In this document: positions 1 through 8,016 of the stretch, one piece after another
How the letters are laid out: each line of letters begins with the position of its first letter
How positions within the stretch are numbered: the stretch's first letter is position 1
NCBI RefSeq assembly: GCF_002795425.1
Contig: NZ_PHHA01000032.1
Span: 1 to 48,179 of the forward strand
Direction of reading: 5' to 3'
From: Conservatibacter flavescens
GTDB lineage: Bacteria > Pseudomonadota > Gammaproteobacteria > Enterobacterales > Pasteurellaceae
Length of the DNA stretch: 48,179 bases
Notes under the pieces: model-generated
What the model was told of the DNA's origin: nothing
Database searches by the model: none
The model's input: only the letters and a program-made list of their open reading frames with translations
Made by a program: the position numbers and the translations under genes

Positions 1-19
1 AAGCCTACAAGCCTACAAG
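1..19. repeat. Tandem 8-bp repeat at window edge
   Basis: The unit AAGCCTAC occurs twice in tandem, followed by a partial third AAG, right at the left border, so more copies may lie outside. It ends about 50 bases before the start codon of the restriction-modification gene. Stop codons in that gene's frame at 20-22 and 32-34 separate it from the coding region, so it would sit in the promoter or leader rather than in the reading frame. Only two units are visible, so this may be trivial. Confidence 0.4.
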
Positions 20-70
20 TAGCTTATTCTCTAAATATCAACCTTGCAAATTTATTTTGGGAGGTTGCTA

Positions 71-2503
71 ATGGCTAGGAAAGATAAAATTGTAACTCCT
101 AGTGTTACTCAGAAATTACAAAGTTTAGGATATAACGTTGCTGATTGGGATGATAGTAAAACTACTTCTAAATTAACAGATGAAATTATTACGGTATTAA
201 AAAAAGCATCTAAATCTGAGAATGGTAATGAAGGTTATCCTGATAGGATTTATTGTAATAAGAAAAAGAAGCTATTAATTCTTGTTGAAGAAAAACCAAC
301 AATGCAAGAACACAATATAGAAAGTATAAAATCTGGATGTATTGCTGGATTAAAGTGGTATTTAAAACAATTTCTATCAGAAAAATTTTCTTCTTGGAAA
401 ATTATTGGAATTGCAGTTAGTGGAGATTTATCTGATCAATATAAACATAAATTTAGTTGTTTTCTTATAGATAAGCAAAAAATAAGTTTGGCTGAAAATG
501 TAAATGATTTTTTAAAAGAAAATGAATTTATAGCTTTATTTAATAATATTGATGAAGAGAAAGCTATATCAAAAGTAACTAAGGTTAGCAAGAAAATTAA
601 TAAACTATTGCGTTCAATTGATTCTCAAAAAAGACCAATTATATTAGCTGCTTTAATGATAAGTTTATATAGATCTGAAAAATATGATAATAATTTTCCT
701 GATATTTATGAGAACTATACCTCAGAGCAAATATTAAACAACATTTACCCAACAGTAAAAAATATTTTAACGGCAGAAGATATACCTGAAGAAAAATTGA
801 AATCTTTGGAGCTAGAGCTTAATTCAATAAATCAAGATCCATCATTAAAAAACACAAATATATTGAAAGAAATATTAAAAGAACTTGATGAAAACATAAT
901 CCCATTATTTAATGATACTTTCTCTACCACATCAAATTATGACATAATGGGAAAATTTTATGAAGAGTTCTTAAGATTTGCTGGAGTTTCAAATGTAAAA
1001 AAAGGAATTGTTCTCACTCCAAGACATATAGCAACTTTATTTACTAAATTAATTCCATTTAAGAAAAATGATAAAATCTTGGATCTATGTTGTGGTACTG
1101 GCGCATTTTTAATTGCGGGAATGAATAAATTACTAAGTTTAAAAGGTATAGATGTTCAAAATGTTAAATCTAACCAATTATTAGGATTTGAAATTAACCC
1201 AACAATGTACATTTGTGCAATATCAAATATGCTATTTAGAGGGGATGGCAAATCTAAGATCTATAATATGGACTCTATTAATGATGATAAAGTTAATAAA
1301 ATAATTAGTGAATCAGCTCCTACAATTGGATTTATAAATCCACCATATTCAGGTAAGGAAAATAAAGAAGATCCAACACCAAAAGAAATCACCTTTCTAA
1401 AAAAAATGTTAGATAGTTGTTCAAGATATGGGATTATTATAGCTCCTTTATCGATGTACTTTAAAGATACTGAAGTAAGAAAAAAGATCTTAGAAAAACA
1501 TACATTAAAATATGTTATTAATATGCCTAAAGATCTCTTTCAACCCAATGCATCTACTAGTACAGCTATTGCGGTTTTTGAAACTTATGTATCTCACAAT
1601 TTTGATGAAGATGTAGTTTTTTATGATTTGCAAGATGATGGTTTCATCCTTTCTAAAAATAAAGGACGTACAGATATATATAACAAGTGGAATTTTATAG
1701 AATCTGAATTGCTAGACGAAATTTTAAATGGCTCTAAGTCTGACGATATTGTTATTTCTAGAGCTAGAATCAAAAAAAATGATGAATGGAATATTTACGC
1801 ACATTCTCAACCTGATTATAGTAAATTAAATTCTCAAGATTTCTGTAATACTATTAATGATTACGTCATCTATCAAAGTAAAAAGGAATTAGGTCTTCTT
1901 GAAGAAGATAAAACAGAGTTTGAAATGATTAATGTTTTATCTAGTTATATTTTAGAAAAAAACAAAATAAATCCTAAATATCAATGTAAAACTAACTTAG
2001 AACTATTTGATAAAAATAGAAAATGGGAATATTTCAAAATTAGGGATGTTTTTGACAGAATTGAATCTACAAGAGGCACTACAACTTATGATTTAACTGA
2101 AGGTAATGAAATCCCTTATATAGCAGCTAAAAAGAAAAATAATGGATTTGATTATTTTGTATCTGAAGATGGAAATGAAGAGTATATATCTGATGGTAAT
2201 GGTATTGTGTTTATTAATTTAGGGGATGGAAGTGGAGGATACTCAGTGTATCAAGCAGAGCGTTTTATTGGTATGAATGGAAAAACATCTGTTGGCTATT
2301 CGGATTACCTTAATCAATATAATGCTTTATTTTTAATAACTATCTTAGATAAGCAACGCTACAAATATTCTTTTGGTAGAAGTTGGACTGGACAGAGATT
2401 TGATCAAACTAAATTATATTTACCTTGTAAAGATAATGGCAGTATAGATTGGGAATTTATGGAGGATTATATACGCTCTCTTCCTAATGGAAATATTATT
2501 TAG
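71..2503 (+). CDS. Single-chain type IIG/IIC-like restriction-modification enzyme (nuclease, N6-adenine methylase, target recognition)
   Basis: This 810-residue protein appears to carry cleavage, methylation and DNA recognition in one chain. The N-terminus has a PD-(D/E)xK-like nuclease signature, P57-D58 then E73-x-K75. Residues about 290-325 resemble the HsdM helical region before a TPRH segment. SAM motif I is D338-L-C-C-G-T-G-A-F, and the N6-adenine methylase catalytic motif is NPPY at 423-426. From about W652 to the end is one HsdS-type recognition domain. The start at 71 is chosen because GGAGGT (60-65) precedes it with proper spacing; an upstream TTG at 44 has none. The gene is visibly more A+T-rich than the metabolic genes, suggesting transfer. 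No separate S or R gene lies next to it, though the left side is cut off. Family is clear; recognition site is unknown. Confidence 0.85.
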   Translation: MARKDKIVTPSVTQKLQSLGYNVADWDDSKTTSKLTDEIITVLKKASKSENGNEGYPDRIYCNKKKKLLILVEEKPTMQEHNIESIKSGCIAGLKWYLKQFLSEKFSSWKIIGIAVSGDLSDQYKHKFSCFLIDKQKISLAENVNDFLKENEFIALFNNIDEEKAISKVTKVSKKINKLLRSIDSQKRPIILAALMISLYRSEKYDNNFPDIYENYTSEQILNNIYPTVKNILTAEDIPEEKLKSLELELNSINQDPSLKNTNILKEILKELDENIIPLFNDTFSTTSNYDIMGKFYEEFLRFAGVSNVKKGIVLTPRHIATLFTKLIPFKKNDKILDLCCGTGAFLIAGMNKLLSLKGIDVQNVKSNQLLGFEINPTMYICAISNMLFRGDGKSKIYNMDSINDDKVNKIISESAPTIGFINPPYSGKENKEDPTPKEITFLKKMLDSCSRYGIIIAPLSMYFKDTEVRKKILEKHTLKYVINMPKDLFQPNASTSTAIAVFETYVSHNFDEDVVFYDLQDDGFILSKNKGRTDIYNKWNFIESELLDEILNGSKSDDIVISRARIKKNDEWNIYAHSQPDYSKLNSQDFCNTINDYVIYQSKKELGLLEEDKTEFEMINVLSSYILEKNKINPKYQCKTNLELFDKNRKWEYFKIRDVFDRIESTRGTTTYDLTEGNEIPYIAAKKKNNGFDYFVSEDGNEEYISDGNGIVFINLGDGSGGYSVYQAERFIGMNGKTSVGYSDYLNQYNALFLITILDKQRYKYSFGRSWTGQRFDQTKLYLPCKDNGSIDWEFMEDYIRSLPNGNII

Positions 2504-2543
2504 CTTAAAAAGCCATACAATAAATCTTATTTATGATAATCAG

Positions 2544-2574
2544 AAGCAACCTACCTTTATAGTTGGTTGCTTTT
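2544..2574 (+). terminator. Rho-independent terminator after the RM gene
   Basis: AAGCAACC (2544-2551) pairs perfectly with GGTTGCTT (2565-2572) around a 13-nt loop and runs into a short T tract. It lies about 40 bases after the RM stop codon. Confidence 0.6.
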
Positions 2575-2859
2575 GGTGTACATCAAATTTCGAAAAACGC
2601 CTCCTTATATTGTTTAAAATACAATCAATTAAACGCATTAAAAAATTTCTCTTGACAAGATTCACCCCTTATTCAAACTGACTTTTATTGAAAATGCAAA
2701 AAATCTCAAAAAATGCTTGACAAAAGAAAGTGCTTGACAAGCACCCTATAAAATAATATCTTTTTGCCCACAGAGAATAGTCCCTTCATTATAACTTTCA
2801 TCTTTTAAGCCAAAAAAGGTTTAAAAAAGTAGAGTTCTAATGAAGGGATTTTTGTTTCT
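2575..2859. other. Gap between RM gene and IS1595-type transposase
   Basis: No convincing gene is seen. The stretch is A+T-rich and contains the decamer TGCTTGACAA twice (from 2714 and 2731), each with a TTGACA box, and a TATAAAAT at 2747; none of the pairings has normal promoter spacing. The transposase leader hairpin is at 2782-2847. The left end of the insertion sequence should lie here, but I could not match inverted repeats to define it. Confidence 0.5.
2782..2847 (+). promoter_or_regulatory. Leader hairpin over the transposase ribosome binding site
   Basis: CCCTTCATTATAACT (2782-2796) is the inverse complement, with one mismatch, of AGTTCTAATGAAGGG (2833-2847). The right arm contains the purine-rich AAGGG that would act as the ribosome binding site for the ATG at 2860. 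Several insertion sequences use such hairpins to stop read-through transcripts from making transposase; that role here is inferred. Confidence 0.45.
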
Positions 2860-3900
2860 ATGGCACAGCATTTTCTGTTATCAGCAAAAGCTCGCCACTT
2901 GTCTATTGAACAAGTGGTTGGGCTATCTGATTCAGCAATACTGGCTTTACTCAAACATGCTCGTTGGTTTTCAGATGACGAACAAATTTGCCCTCGTTGC
3001 CATACTCGCCATAGTGCTTACTTCATTAAAACTCGCCAACAATGGCAATGTAAACATTGCCAATATCGTTTTTCGATAACCACAGGCACAATCTTTCAGT
3101 ATCATAAATTATCGTTGCGACAAATCCTTATTGCCATTTTGCTGTTTACAACAGAAAGTAAGGGATTATCCGCTATTTCACTTTCTCATAAGTTGAATGT
3201 GCAATATAAAACAGCTTGGGTACTACTGCATAAATTTCGAGAAGGTTTAGATAAAGCCAAAGATTTAACACCGCTCAAGGGTGAAGTACATATTGATGGG
3301 GCTTATACGAATTACTATATCCGTCCTAAAAACTTCCGTCACAAGCGGATAGATAGACGGAAGAAACGTTATCAGCGTGAAGATAAGTCTTGTGTATTGG
3401 TATTTCGTCAACGTGCCGCCAATCAAGCGGTAATGAAAGGGGCTGACCGTACTATTGTTGCGTTAATAAAAGAGGAAAATACGCAAGATATACTCGACTT
3501 AACTCAACGCTTAGTCAAGCCCCAAAGCACGATTTACGCTGATGAAAATCCTGCGTATGACAGCCTGACATTCCATTATGACCTATGGCGTGTCAATCAT
3601 TCACAGGAATACTGTTCAATAGAAGGTATTACCAACAACCTTGCAGAATCCTTTTTCGCAAGACTAAGACGAGCGATTACAGGCATTTACCATAAGATGA
3701 AAAATAAATATCTGATGTACTACGCTAATGAGATGGCTTGGCGTGAAGATAATAGACGAAAAAGCGTAAAAGAGAAATTTGAGCAACTACTAAACTGTTG
3801 CTTAAATGCCTTGCCTTCACGAGATTTTACTGGATATTGGCAAGGTAACAAGAAAGGTGAAGCTGTATTTGGTTTGGCAAGCCTGACGGAAACTATTTAA
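2860..3900 (+). CDS. IS1595-family transposase (ISXO2-like domain)
   Basis: This 346-residue transposase looks intact. Near the N-terminus is a zinc ribbon with two Cys pairs (CPRCH and CKHC), followed by a helical DNA-binding region. The catalytic part has an acidic residue in HIDGAY, another in YADENPAYD and a downstream NNLAESFFARLRR block, matching the ISXO2-like DDE/DDN arrangement. It is longer than the IS1016 transposases of the same broad family. The element ends were not resolved, so the boundaries given are the coding region only. The following small gene (3954) could be a passenger or chromosomal; IS1595-family elements are known to carry passengers. Confidence 0.85.
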   Translation: MAQHFLLSAKARHLSIEQVVGLSDSAILALLKHARWFSDDEQICPRCHTRHSAYFIKTRQQWQCKHCQYRFSITTGTIFQYHKLSLRQILIAILLFTTESKGLSAISLSHKLNVQYKTAWVLLHKFREGLDKAKDLTPLKGEVHIDGAYTNYYIRPKNFRHKRIDRRKKRYQREDKSCVLVFRQRAANQAVMKGADRTIVALIKEENTQDILDLTQRLVKPQSTIYADENPAYDSLTFHYDLWRVNHSQEYCSIEGITNNLAESFFARLRRAITGIYHKMKNKYLMYYANEMAWREDNRRKSVKEKFEQLLNCCLNALPSRDFTGYWQGNKKGEAVFGLASLTETI

Positions 3901-3953
3901 ATAAAATCTGAAATAAAACATCCATTTCACTTCAATATAGAGAGGAATACCCA

Positions 3954-4460
3954 ATGACACAATCTATACTTAATGCCGATTTAAGCAAAATGTCTTATGA
4001 GCAATTTCAAGAAGTTATGCGGGGTTTTGCCCAACTTTATTCAGACGTAAATAGCAATGGCAATTATATGTCCTTGTTCAAGGATTTAAAAACACTCGCT
4101 AAACACGTTGAACGCCTACCGCAAGACTTTTTCACCTTTTATGGGGCGTATGAAATCGCAGATAATCAAGTAGTTGTGGCGGTTTTTAGAATAAACCTTG
4201 ATGCACCTATGCATAGTGATACCGCCCCCAATATGACGATTGTTGAGGTCAGCTTTGCAGAAGATGAACGTAATTTACAATGTCCAGCTCAAGTAAGAGA
4301 ATATCTTACACAAACAGATTATGTTGCCCAAGCTGAAAAAGCCTATCCGCAAATTATGGAAGATTTGTTGTGGGAAAAAGAACGAGAAAAAAGAGTAGCT
4401 AAACTCAATCTAAGTGAAGAAGATAAAAGATTGCTTTTTGAGGACGCAATAGAATTGTAA
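3954..4460 (+). CDS. Hypothetical protein, 168 aa
   Basis: I do not recognise this protein. It is soluble, acidic and has no signal peptide or membrane segment. The C-terminal part (about 125-168) is rich in charged residues and probably helical. A good ribosome binding site, GAGAGGAA, precedes the ATG, and a very strong terminator follows, so it looks like a real, expressed gene. It lies 53 bases after the IS1595-type transposase on the same strand. It may be a passenger of that element or a chromosomal gene beside which the element landed. No function is proposed. Confidence 0.65.
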   Translation: MTQSILNADLSKMSYEQFQEVMRGFAQLYSDVNSNGNYMSLFKDLKTLAKHVERLPQDFFTFYGAYEIADNQVVVAVFRINLDAPMHSDTAPNMTIVEVSFAEDERNLQCPAQVREYLTQTDYVAQAEKAYPQIMEDLLWEKEREKRVAKLNLSEEDKRLLFEDAIEL

Positions 4461-4481
4461 AATTGTTCATACAGATGAATG

Positions 4482-4520
4482 AAAAACACCTTTAGTTTAT
4501 ATGAACTAAAGGTGTTTTTT
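4482..4520. terminator. Strong terminator after the hypothetical gene
   Basis: AAAAACACCTTTAGTT (4482-4497) pairs perfectly over 16 bp with 4504-4519 around the loop TATATG, with T tracts on both sides. It serves the 3954 gene and could work in both directions. Confidence 0.85.
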
Positions 4521-4540
4521 ATCGCTAAGTGGTTGATTTT

Positions 4541-4568
4541 TGACTTTGTACAACTGCTACATAATACC
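4541..4568 (+). repeat. Copy 1 of a dispersed ~28-bp repeat
   Basis: This segment contains CAACTGCTACATAATACCG, which recurs exactly near 9104. The flanks are also alike (CTTTGT before it, A-rich after). The two copies bracket the patchwork from sodC to the hypothetical gene at 8543. It is not part of any identified insertion sequence end. Confidence 0.6.
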
Positions 4569-4571
4569 GAA

Positions 4572-4595
4572 AAAGAGCGTATGATTACGCTCTTT
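4572..4595 (-). terminator. sodC terminator
   Basis: AAAGAGCGTA (4572-4581) pairs with TACGCTCTTT (4586-4595) around TGAT. Read on the minus strand it is followed by a T run, directly after the sodC stop codon. Confidence 0.8.
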
Positions 4596-4610
4596 CCCAT
4601 CTATATATTC

Positions 4611-5174
4611 TTACTTAATCACACCACATGCCATTCTAGCACCGCCGCCGCCAAGGGCTGTTGGGTGGTCAGAGTGGTTATCACCCCCTGCGTGGATCAT
4701 TAACGCACGCTCTTTCACGTCTGCTAATTTTTGTAAACGTGGAGCAAGTACAGGTGTTGTTGCTGTACCATCTTCTAATACAACTAATACAGGTAAATCA
4801 CCTAAATGAGCTTGATCAGACCACGGGAAGCCGTGAGCTTTTGTTTCTTTTGGATCCCAGTGACCACCAGCCGCTAAACCTGCGGTAAGTTTACCGTCTT
4901 TTTCTTTTGGTTCACAGCTTGGGTTTTGGTGAATATGAAAACCGTGTACACCACTTGTTAAACCTTGTAAATTCGGGGTGAAAACTAAGCCATAAGCTGA
5001 CTCTGTGATTTCCACTGTACCAACATCTTTATTCCCTTTTTCAGGATCAAGTTGCTGTACTTGTACAACAATTTTCTCCACAGGCGTTTCTGTTTTAGCT
5101 GCATCCGCAAATGCTACACTGCTCATTCCTGCTAAGCCTAAAGCAATAAGAGAAGATTTTAATGTCAATTTCAT
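4611..5174 (-). CDS. sodC: Periplasmic copper/zinc superoxide dismutase
   Basis: The product converts superoxide to oxygen and hydrogen peroxide in the periplasm. It has 187 residues. Residues 1-23 form a Sec signal peptide (basic start, hydrophobic core, cleavage after SVAFA). The metal-binding motif HGFHIHQN is present, followed by the disulfide cysteine (NPSCEP), the zinc-loop histidines (GGHWDP, KAHGFP), a further ligand in GGDNHSD, and the conserved [12 protein letters not shown] end. Nothing in the ligand set looks lost, in contrast to some H. influenzae alleles known for an inactivating substitution. AAGGAAACAG precedes the ATG. It stands alone, with a terminator on one side and an insertion sequence on the other. 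Confidence 0.95.
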   Translation of the reverse strand: MKLTLKSSLIALGLAGMSSVAFADAAKTETPVEKIVVQVQQLDPEKGNKDVGTVEITESAYGLVFTPNLQGLTSGVHGFHIHQNPSCEPKEKDGKLTAGLAAGGHWDPKETKAHGFPWSDQAHLGDLPVLVVLEDGTATTPVLAPRLQKLADVKERALMIHAGGDNHSDHPTALGGGGARMACGVIK

Positions 5175-5310
5175 ACTGTTTCCTTTTGTTGTGAGTGAAA
5201 TGCCTCACTTGGAGTATAACACTCGTTAGCAAAATTGATCAACAAGCGGTCATATTTTTGACAAATTTTACCAAATAGCGAAAAATGTTTGCTTTTTTAG
5301 CTAAAATCTA

Positions 5311-6062
5311 GGGTCTGTTGATAATTTACAATGGAAGCCAAACCAAGCAACAAGCTAAAAGTACAAAAGCCCGAAAATGTGCTTTTAGCTTGTCATACCT
5401 TGTCGCTATCCCTCGAAAATGTTTCAAACGGGCAAATGCATTTTCGACTAAATGACGCAATTTATAGAGATACCAATCCATCGTCCCATTTCCTTTTCGA
5501 CTGTTCCTCTTTCTTGGTATATTGCTTTTTACGCCTACCGTCTTAATCATCTCCCGCAGAGACTCAGCGTCATAACCTTTGTCTGCTGAAATCACCTTTA
5601 CCTCTTCCAACGGCATCCACTACCAAATGAATTTTAGTCGTATTACCGCCTTTCGTCTTACCGATACCTTGACCGATAATCCCCGTTCCGTGTTGGTGAA
5701 CACGGATATGTGAACCATCAATAAACAGCCACTCCCAATCGGGTTCATTGCGTAAGCGATTAAACAGCAAGTCAATTTTTCCAGTTTTCACCCAATAACG
5801 GAAGTTACGGTAGAGTGTGTTTGACTTACCAAAGTATTCGGGAATATCACGCCATTGACAGCCAGTTTTAAGGCGGAACAGAATGCCTTCAAGCGTTAAT
5901 TTTAAATTTGATTTGTCATAGAAGCCTAAATCAAGCAAAATAGGCTTTAGTTTCGTCCAGTGCTTATCAAGTAGTGTTCGAGGCATTGCGAGAAGTAATT
6001 GGTTTGTTTGGCGATAAACATTTTACTTTCTCGCTTCTTTTTTATGAATTATCAACACGCCC
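5311..6062 (-). mobile_element. IS5-type (IS427/IS1031-like) element, internally deleted
   Basis: The ends are imperfect inverted repeats: GGGTCTGTTGATAATT at 5311-5326 and the complement of GGGCGTGTTGATAATT at 6047-6062. A TA dinucleotide on both sides fits a short target duplication. At 752 bp it is shorter than the usual 0.8-0.9 kb because the transposase gene has lost an internal segment. Confidence 0.8.
5326..5986 (-). pseudogene. IS5-family transposase, frameshifted by internal deletion
   Basis: The N-terminal reading frame (5986 down to 5570) has the DUF4096-like start and the first catalytic Asp in FIDGSH, and proceeds to KIHLVVDA. It then runs out of frame. The C-terminal part, in another frame (about 5616 to 5326), picks up at VISADKGYD, which holds the second catalytic Asp, and ends with the normal RHLVENAFARLKHFR block containing the Glu. 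The roughly 35-40 residues that normally lie between VVDA and ISADKGY are missing. This is therefore a deletion with a frameshift rather than a programmed frameshift, and the protein should be inactive. Confidence 0.8.
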
Positions 6063-6085
6063 TAGTATTTATCAACTATTTTTAA

Positions 6086-6093
6086 TTATCTTT
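6086..6093. repeat. Target site duplication, left copy
   Basis: TTATCTTT at 6086-6093 directly precedes the left inverted repeat of the IS1016-type element and is repeated exactly at 6780-6787 after the right end. Eight bases is the expected duplication length for IS1016-type elements. Confidence 0.85.
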
Positions 6094-6779
6094 GGGGCTG
6101 AAGTAGATTAGCCCTAAATTTCACACCATTTTCGCAAGGTCTTAAGCTGCATTTTAGGTGTCCCAACATTAAACCGAAATTCACATTCCTTCAAGAATAA
6201 AGGAAAGTTTTTTCGGTTTATTCCATTATATTTTCGAAGTACTCGCTTTGCTTGGCTCCAAAAATTTTCAATCCCGTTAATGGGATTTTCTCGCTCGGCA
6301 AATATCTCAGAATGGTTAATTCGCTCGTGGTGAAATTCACAGATATCTAGGGCATCATAGCTACGATAAGTATCCGTATAAACCCAACTATCAGGCTTAA
6401 TTTTCCTTTTAATAACAGGGAGTAACGTTTCACTCTTAGTATTTTCAACAACGACTGTAAACACCCTTCCTTGTCGTTTTAAAATACCAAAAACAGCGAC
6501 CTTACCTGCTGCACCTCGACCACGTTTTCCTTTACGATGCCCACCAAAATAGCTTTCATCTAACTCAATTTTTCCCTCAAAAATTTCATCCGCTTCAAGG
6601 GATAAATGGGTAAAACAAAATAGCCGAGTTAGGTTGAATATCAAGAATATTAGCAGCTGAACGAGCGGTCACTTCTAGCACAAAAAATTCAAGCAGTCTT
6701 TTTGTATAGATTTCTTTAATTTACAATGAGTTATCTTCATTTTCATAGACTAACATACTTGCTAATCTACTTCAGCCCC
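6094..6779 (-). mobile_element. IS1016-type element (IS1595 family)
   Basis: The element is 686 bp with inverted repeats: GGGGCTGAAGTAGATTAG at 6094-6111 and its complement at 6762-6779. It is flanked by a perfect 8-bp target duplication, so the ends are certain. It inserted between the IS5-type element and the asd pseudogene, 32 bases upstream of the asd start codon, and probably cut asd off from its promoter. Confidence 0.92.
6114..6740 (-). pseudogene. IS1016-type transposase, frameshifted
   Basis: The frame from about 6612 down to 6114 encodes most of the catalytic domain: the DDE-type ELDESYFGG motif, VYTDTYRSYD and a C-terminal NGIENFWSQAKR block. The N-terminal part is spread over other frames. 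From the ATG at 6740 the frame closes after about 20 codons. A second frame then encodes the helix-turn-helix region (LLEFFVLEVTARSAANILDI) and closes near 6625. At least two small indels separate these pieces, so this copy is unlikely to make transposase. Confidence 0.8.
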
Positions 6780-6787
6780 TTATCTTT
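6780..6787. repeat. Target site duplication, right copy
   Basis: TTATCTTT directly follows the right inverted repeat of the IS1016-type element and matches 6086-6093 exactly. Confidence 0.85.
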
Positions 6788-6818
6788 TAAATTCAAACAC
6801 AACTTCTAGGAGCAGAAA

Positions 6819-7933
6819 ATGCAAAATGTCGGTTTTATCGGTTGGCGTGGTATGGTTGATTCTGTCTTAATGGATAGAATGGTACAAGAACAAGACTTCG
6901 CGAACATTAACCCTATTTTTTCACAACCTCACAAGCGGGTCAAAAAGCCCCTGTTTTTGCAGGTAAAGATGCAGGCGATCTTAAAAAGGCATTCGATATT
7001 GATGAACTCAAAAAATTAGACATCATCGTCACCTGCCAAGGTGGTGATTACACCAATGAAGTCTATCCTAAATTACGCGCTACGGGCTGGAATGGCTATT
7101 AGATTGATACCGCTTCAGCATTGCGTATGGAAAAAGACGCGATCATCGTACTTGACCCAGTAAATCAGAATGTGATTTCAGAAGGCTTAAAAAATGGCGT
7201 AAAAACCTTCGTAGGTGGAAACTGTACCGTAAGCTTAATGTTAATGGCAATCGGTGGCTTATTTGAGAAAGATTTGGTTGAATGGGTATCGGTTGCAACC
7301 TATCAAGCGGCATCAGGTGCAGGTGCAAAAAATATGCGTGAATTGCTCTCACAAATGGGACAATTAGAAGACGCAGTGAAAGCGGAATTAGCTAACCCAG
7401 CAACGTCAATTTTAGAAATTGAGCGTAAAGTAACCGCTAAAATGCGTGCAGATGATTTCCCAACCGAGAACTTTGGTGCAGCACTTGGTGGCTCATTGAT
7501 CCCTTGGATTGATAAATTATTACCAGAAACAGGACAAACCAAAGAAGAGTGGAAAGGTTACGCAGAAACAAATAAAATTTTAGGGTTAAGCGATAACCCA
7601 ATCCCTGTTGATGGTTTATGTGTACGCATCGGTGCATTACGTTGCCACAGCCAAGCATTTACCATCAAGCTGAAAAAAGATCTTCCATTAGCTGAAATCG
7701 AACAAATCATTGCAGCTCACAATGAATGGGTGAAAGTGATTCCAAATGACAAGGAAACAACCTTGCGTGAACTCACACCAGCTAAAGTTACTGGCACATT
7801 AAGCATTCCTGTTGGACGTTTGCGTAAACTCGCAATGGGTGGGGAATACTTAGCCGCATTTACCGTAGGCGACCAATTATTATGGGGTGCAGCAGAGCCT
7901 GTTCGCCGTATTTTGGTACAATTAACCAAGTAA
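6819..7933 (+). pseudogene. asd: Aspartate-semialdehyde dehydrogenase pseudogene
   Basis: An intact Asd makes aspartate semialdehyde for lysine, diaminopimelate, threonine and methionine synthesis. Here the gene is complete in extent, with a good ribosome binding site (TAGGAGC), but broken. In the T run at 6916-6921 one base is missing (six T where the conserved Ile-Phe-Phe needs seven), and a TAG at 7100-7102 replaces the Trp codon of GYWID. In addition, the Gly of the nucleotide-binding GMVGSV motif is Asp. After 7103 the frame is open to the normal end and keeps the catalytic Cys block GGNCTVSLM and the [12 protein letters not shown] segment. Because Asd is normally essential, a working copy must be expected elsewhere. 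Confidence 0.93.
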
Positions 7934-8016
7934 TCCCATATAAAAAGAGTTGCTTTAATGATCTGCACCCCAAAAGTTGGACGATATATTCAACTTAATA
8001 AGGTGCAGATTTTTTT

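Noticed and set aside
2487-2681. 64-residue open frame after the RM gene
   Set aside because: It overlaps the RM end and the terminator, has no ribosome binding site and a low-complexity product.
2717-2754. Promoter from two TTGACA boxes and TATAAAAT
   Set aside because: The possible spacings (24 and 7 bases to TATAAA) are outside the usual range.
4343-4600. 85-residue frame opposite the hypothetical gene
   Set aside because: It runs through two terminators and is antisense to a better supported gene.
5570-5986. Programmed frameshift in the IS5-type transposase
   Set aside because: A conserved block is missing between the two frames, so this is a deletion, not a slip site.
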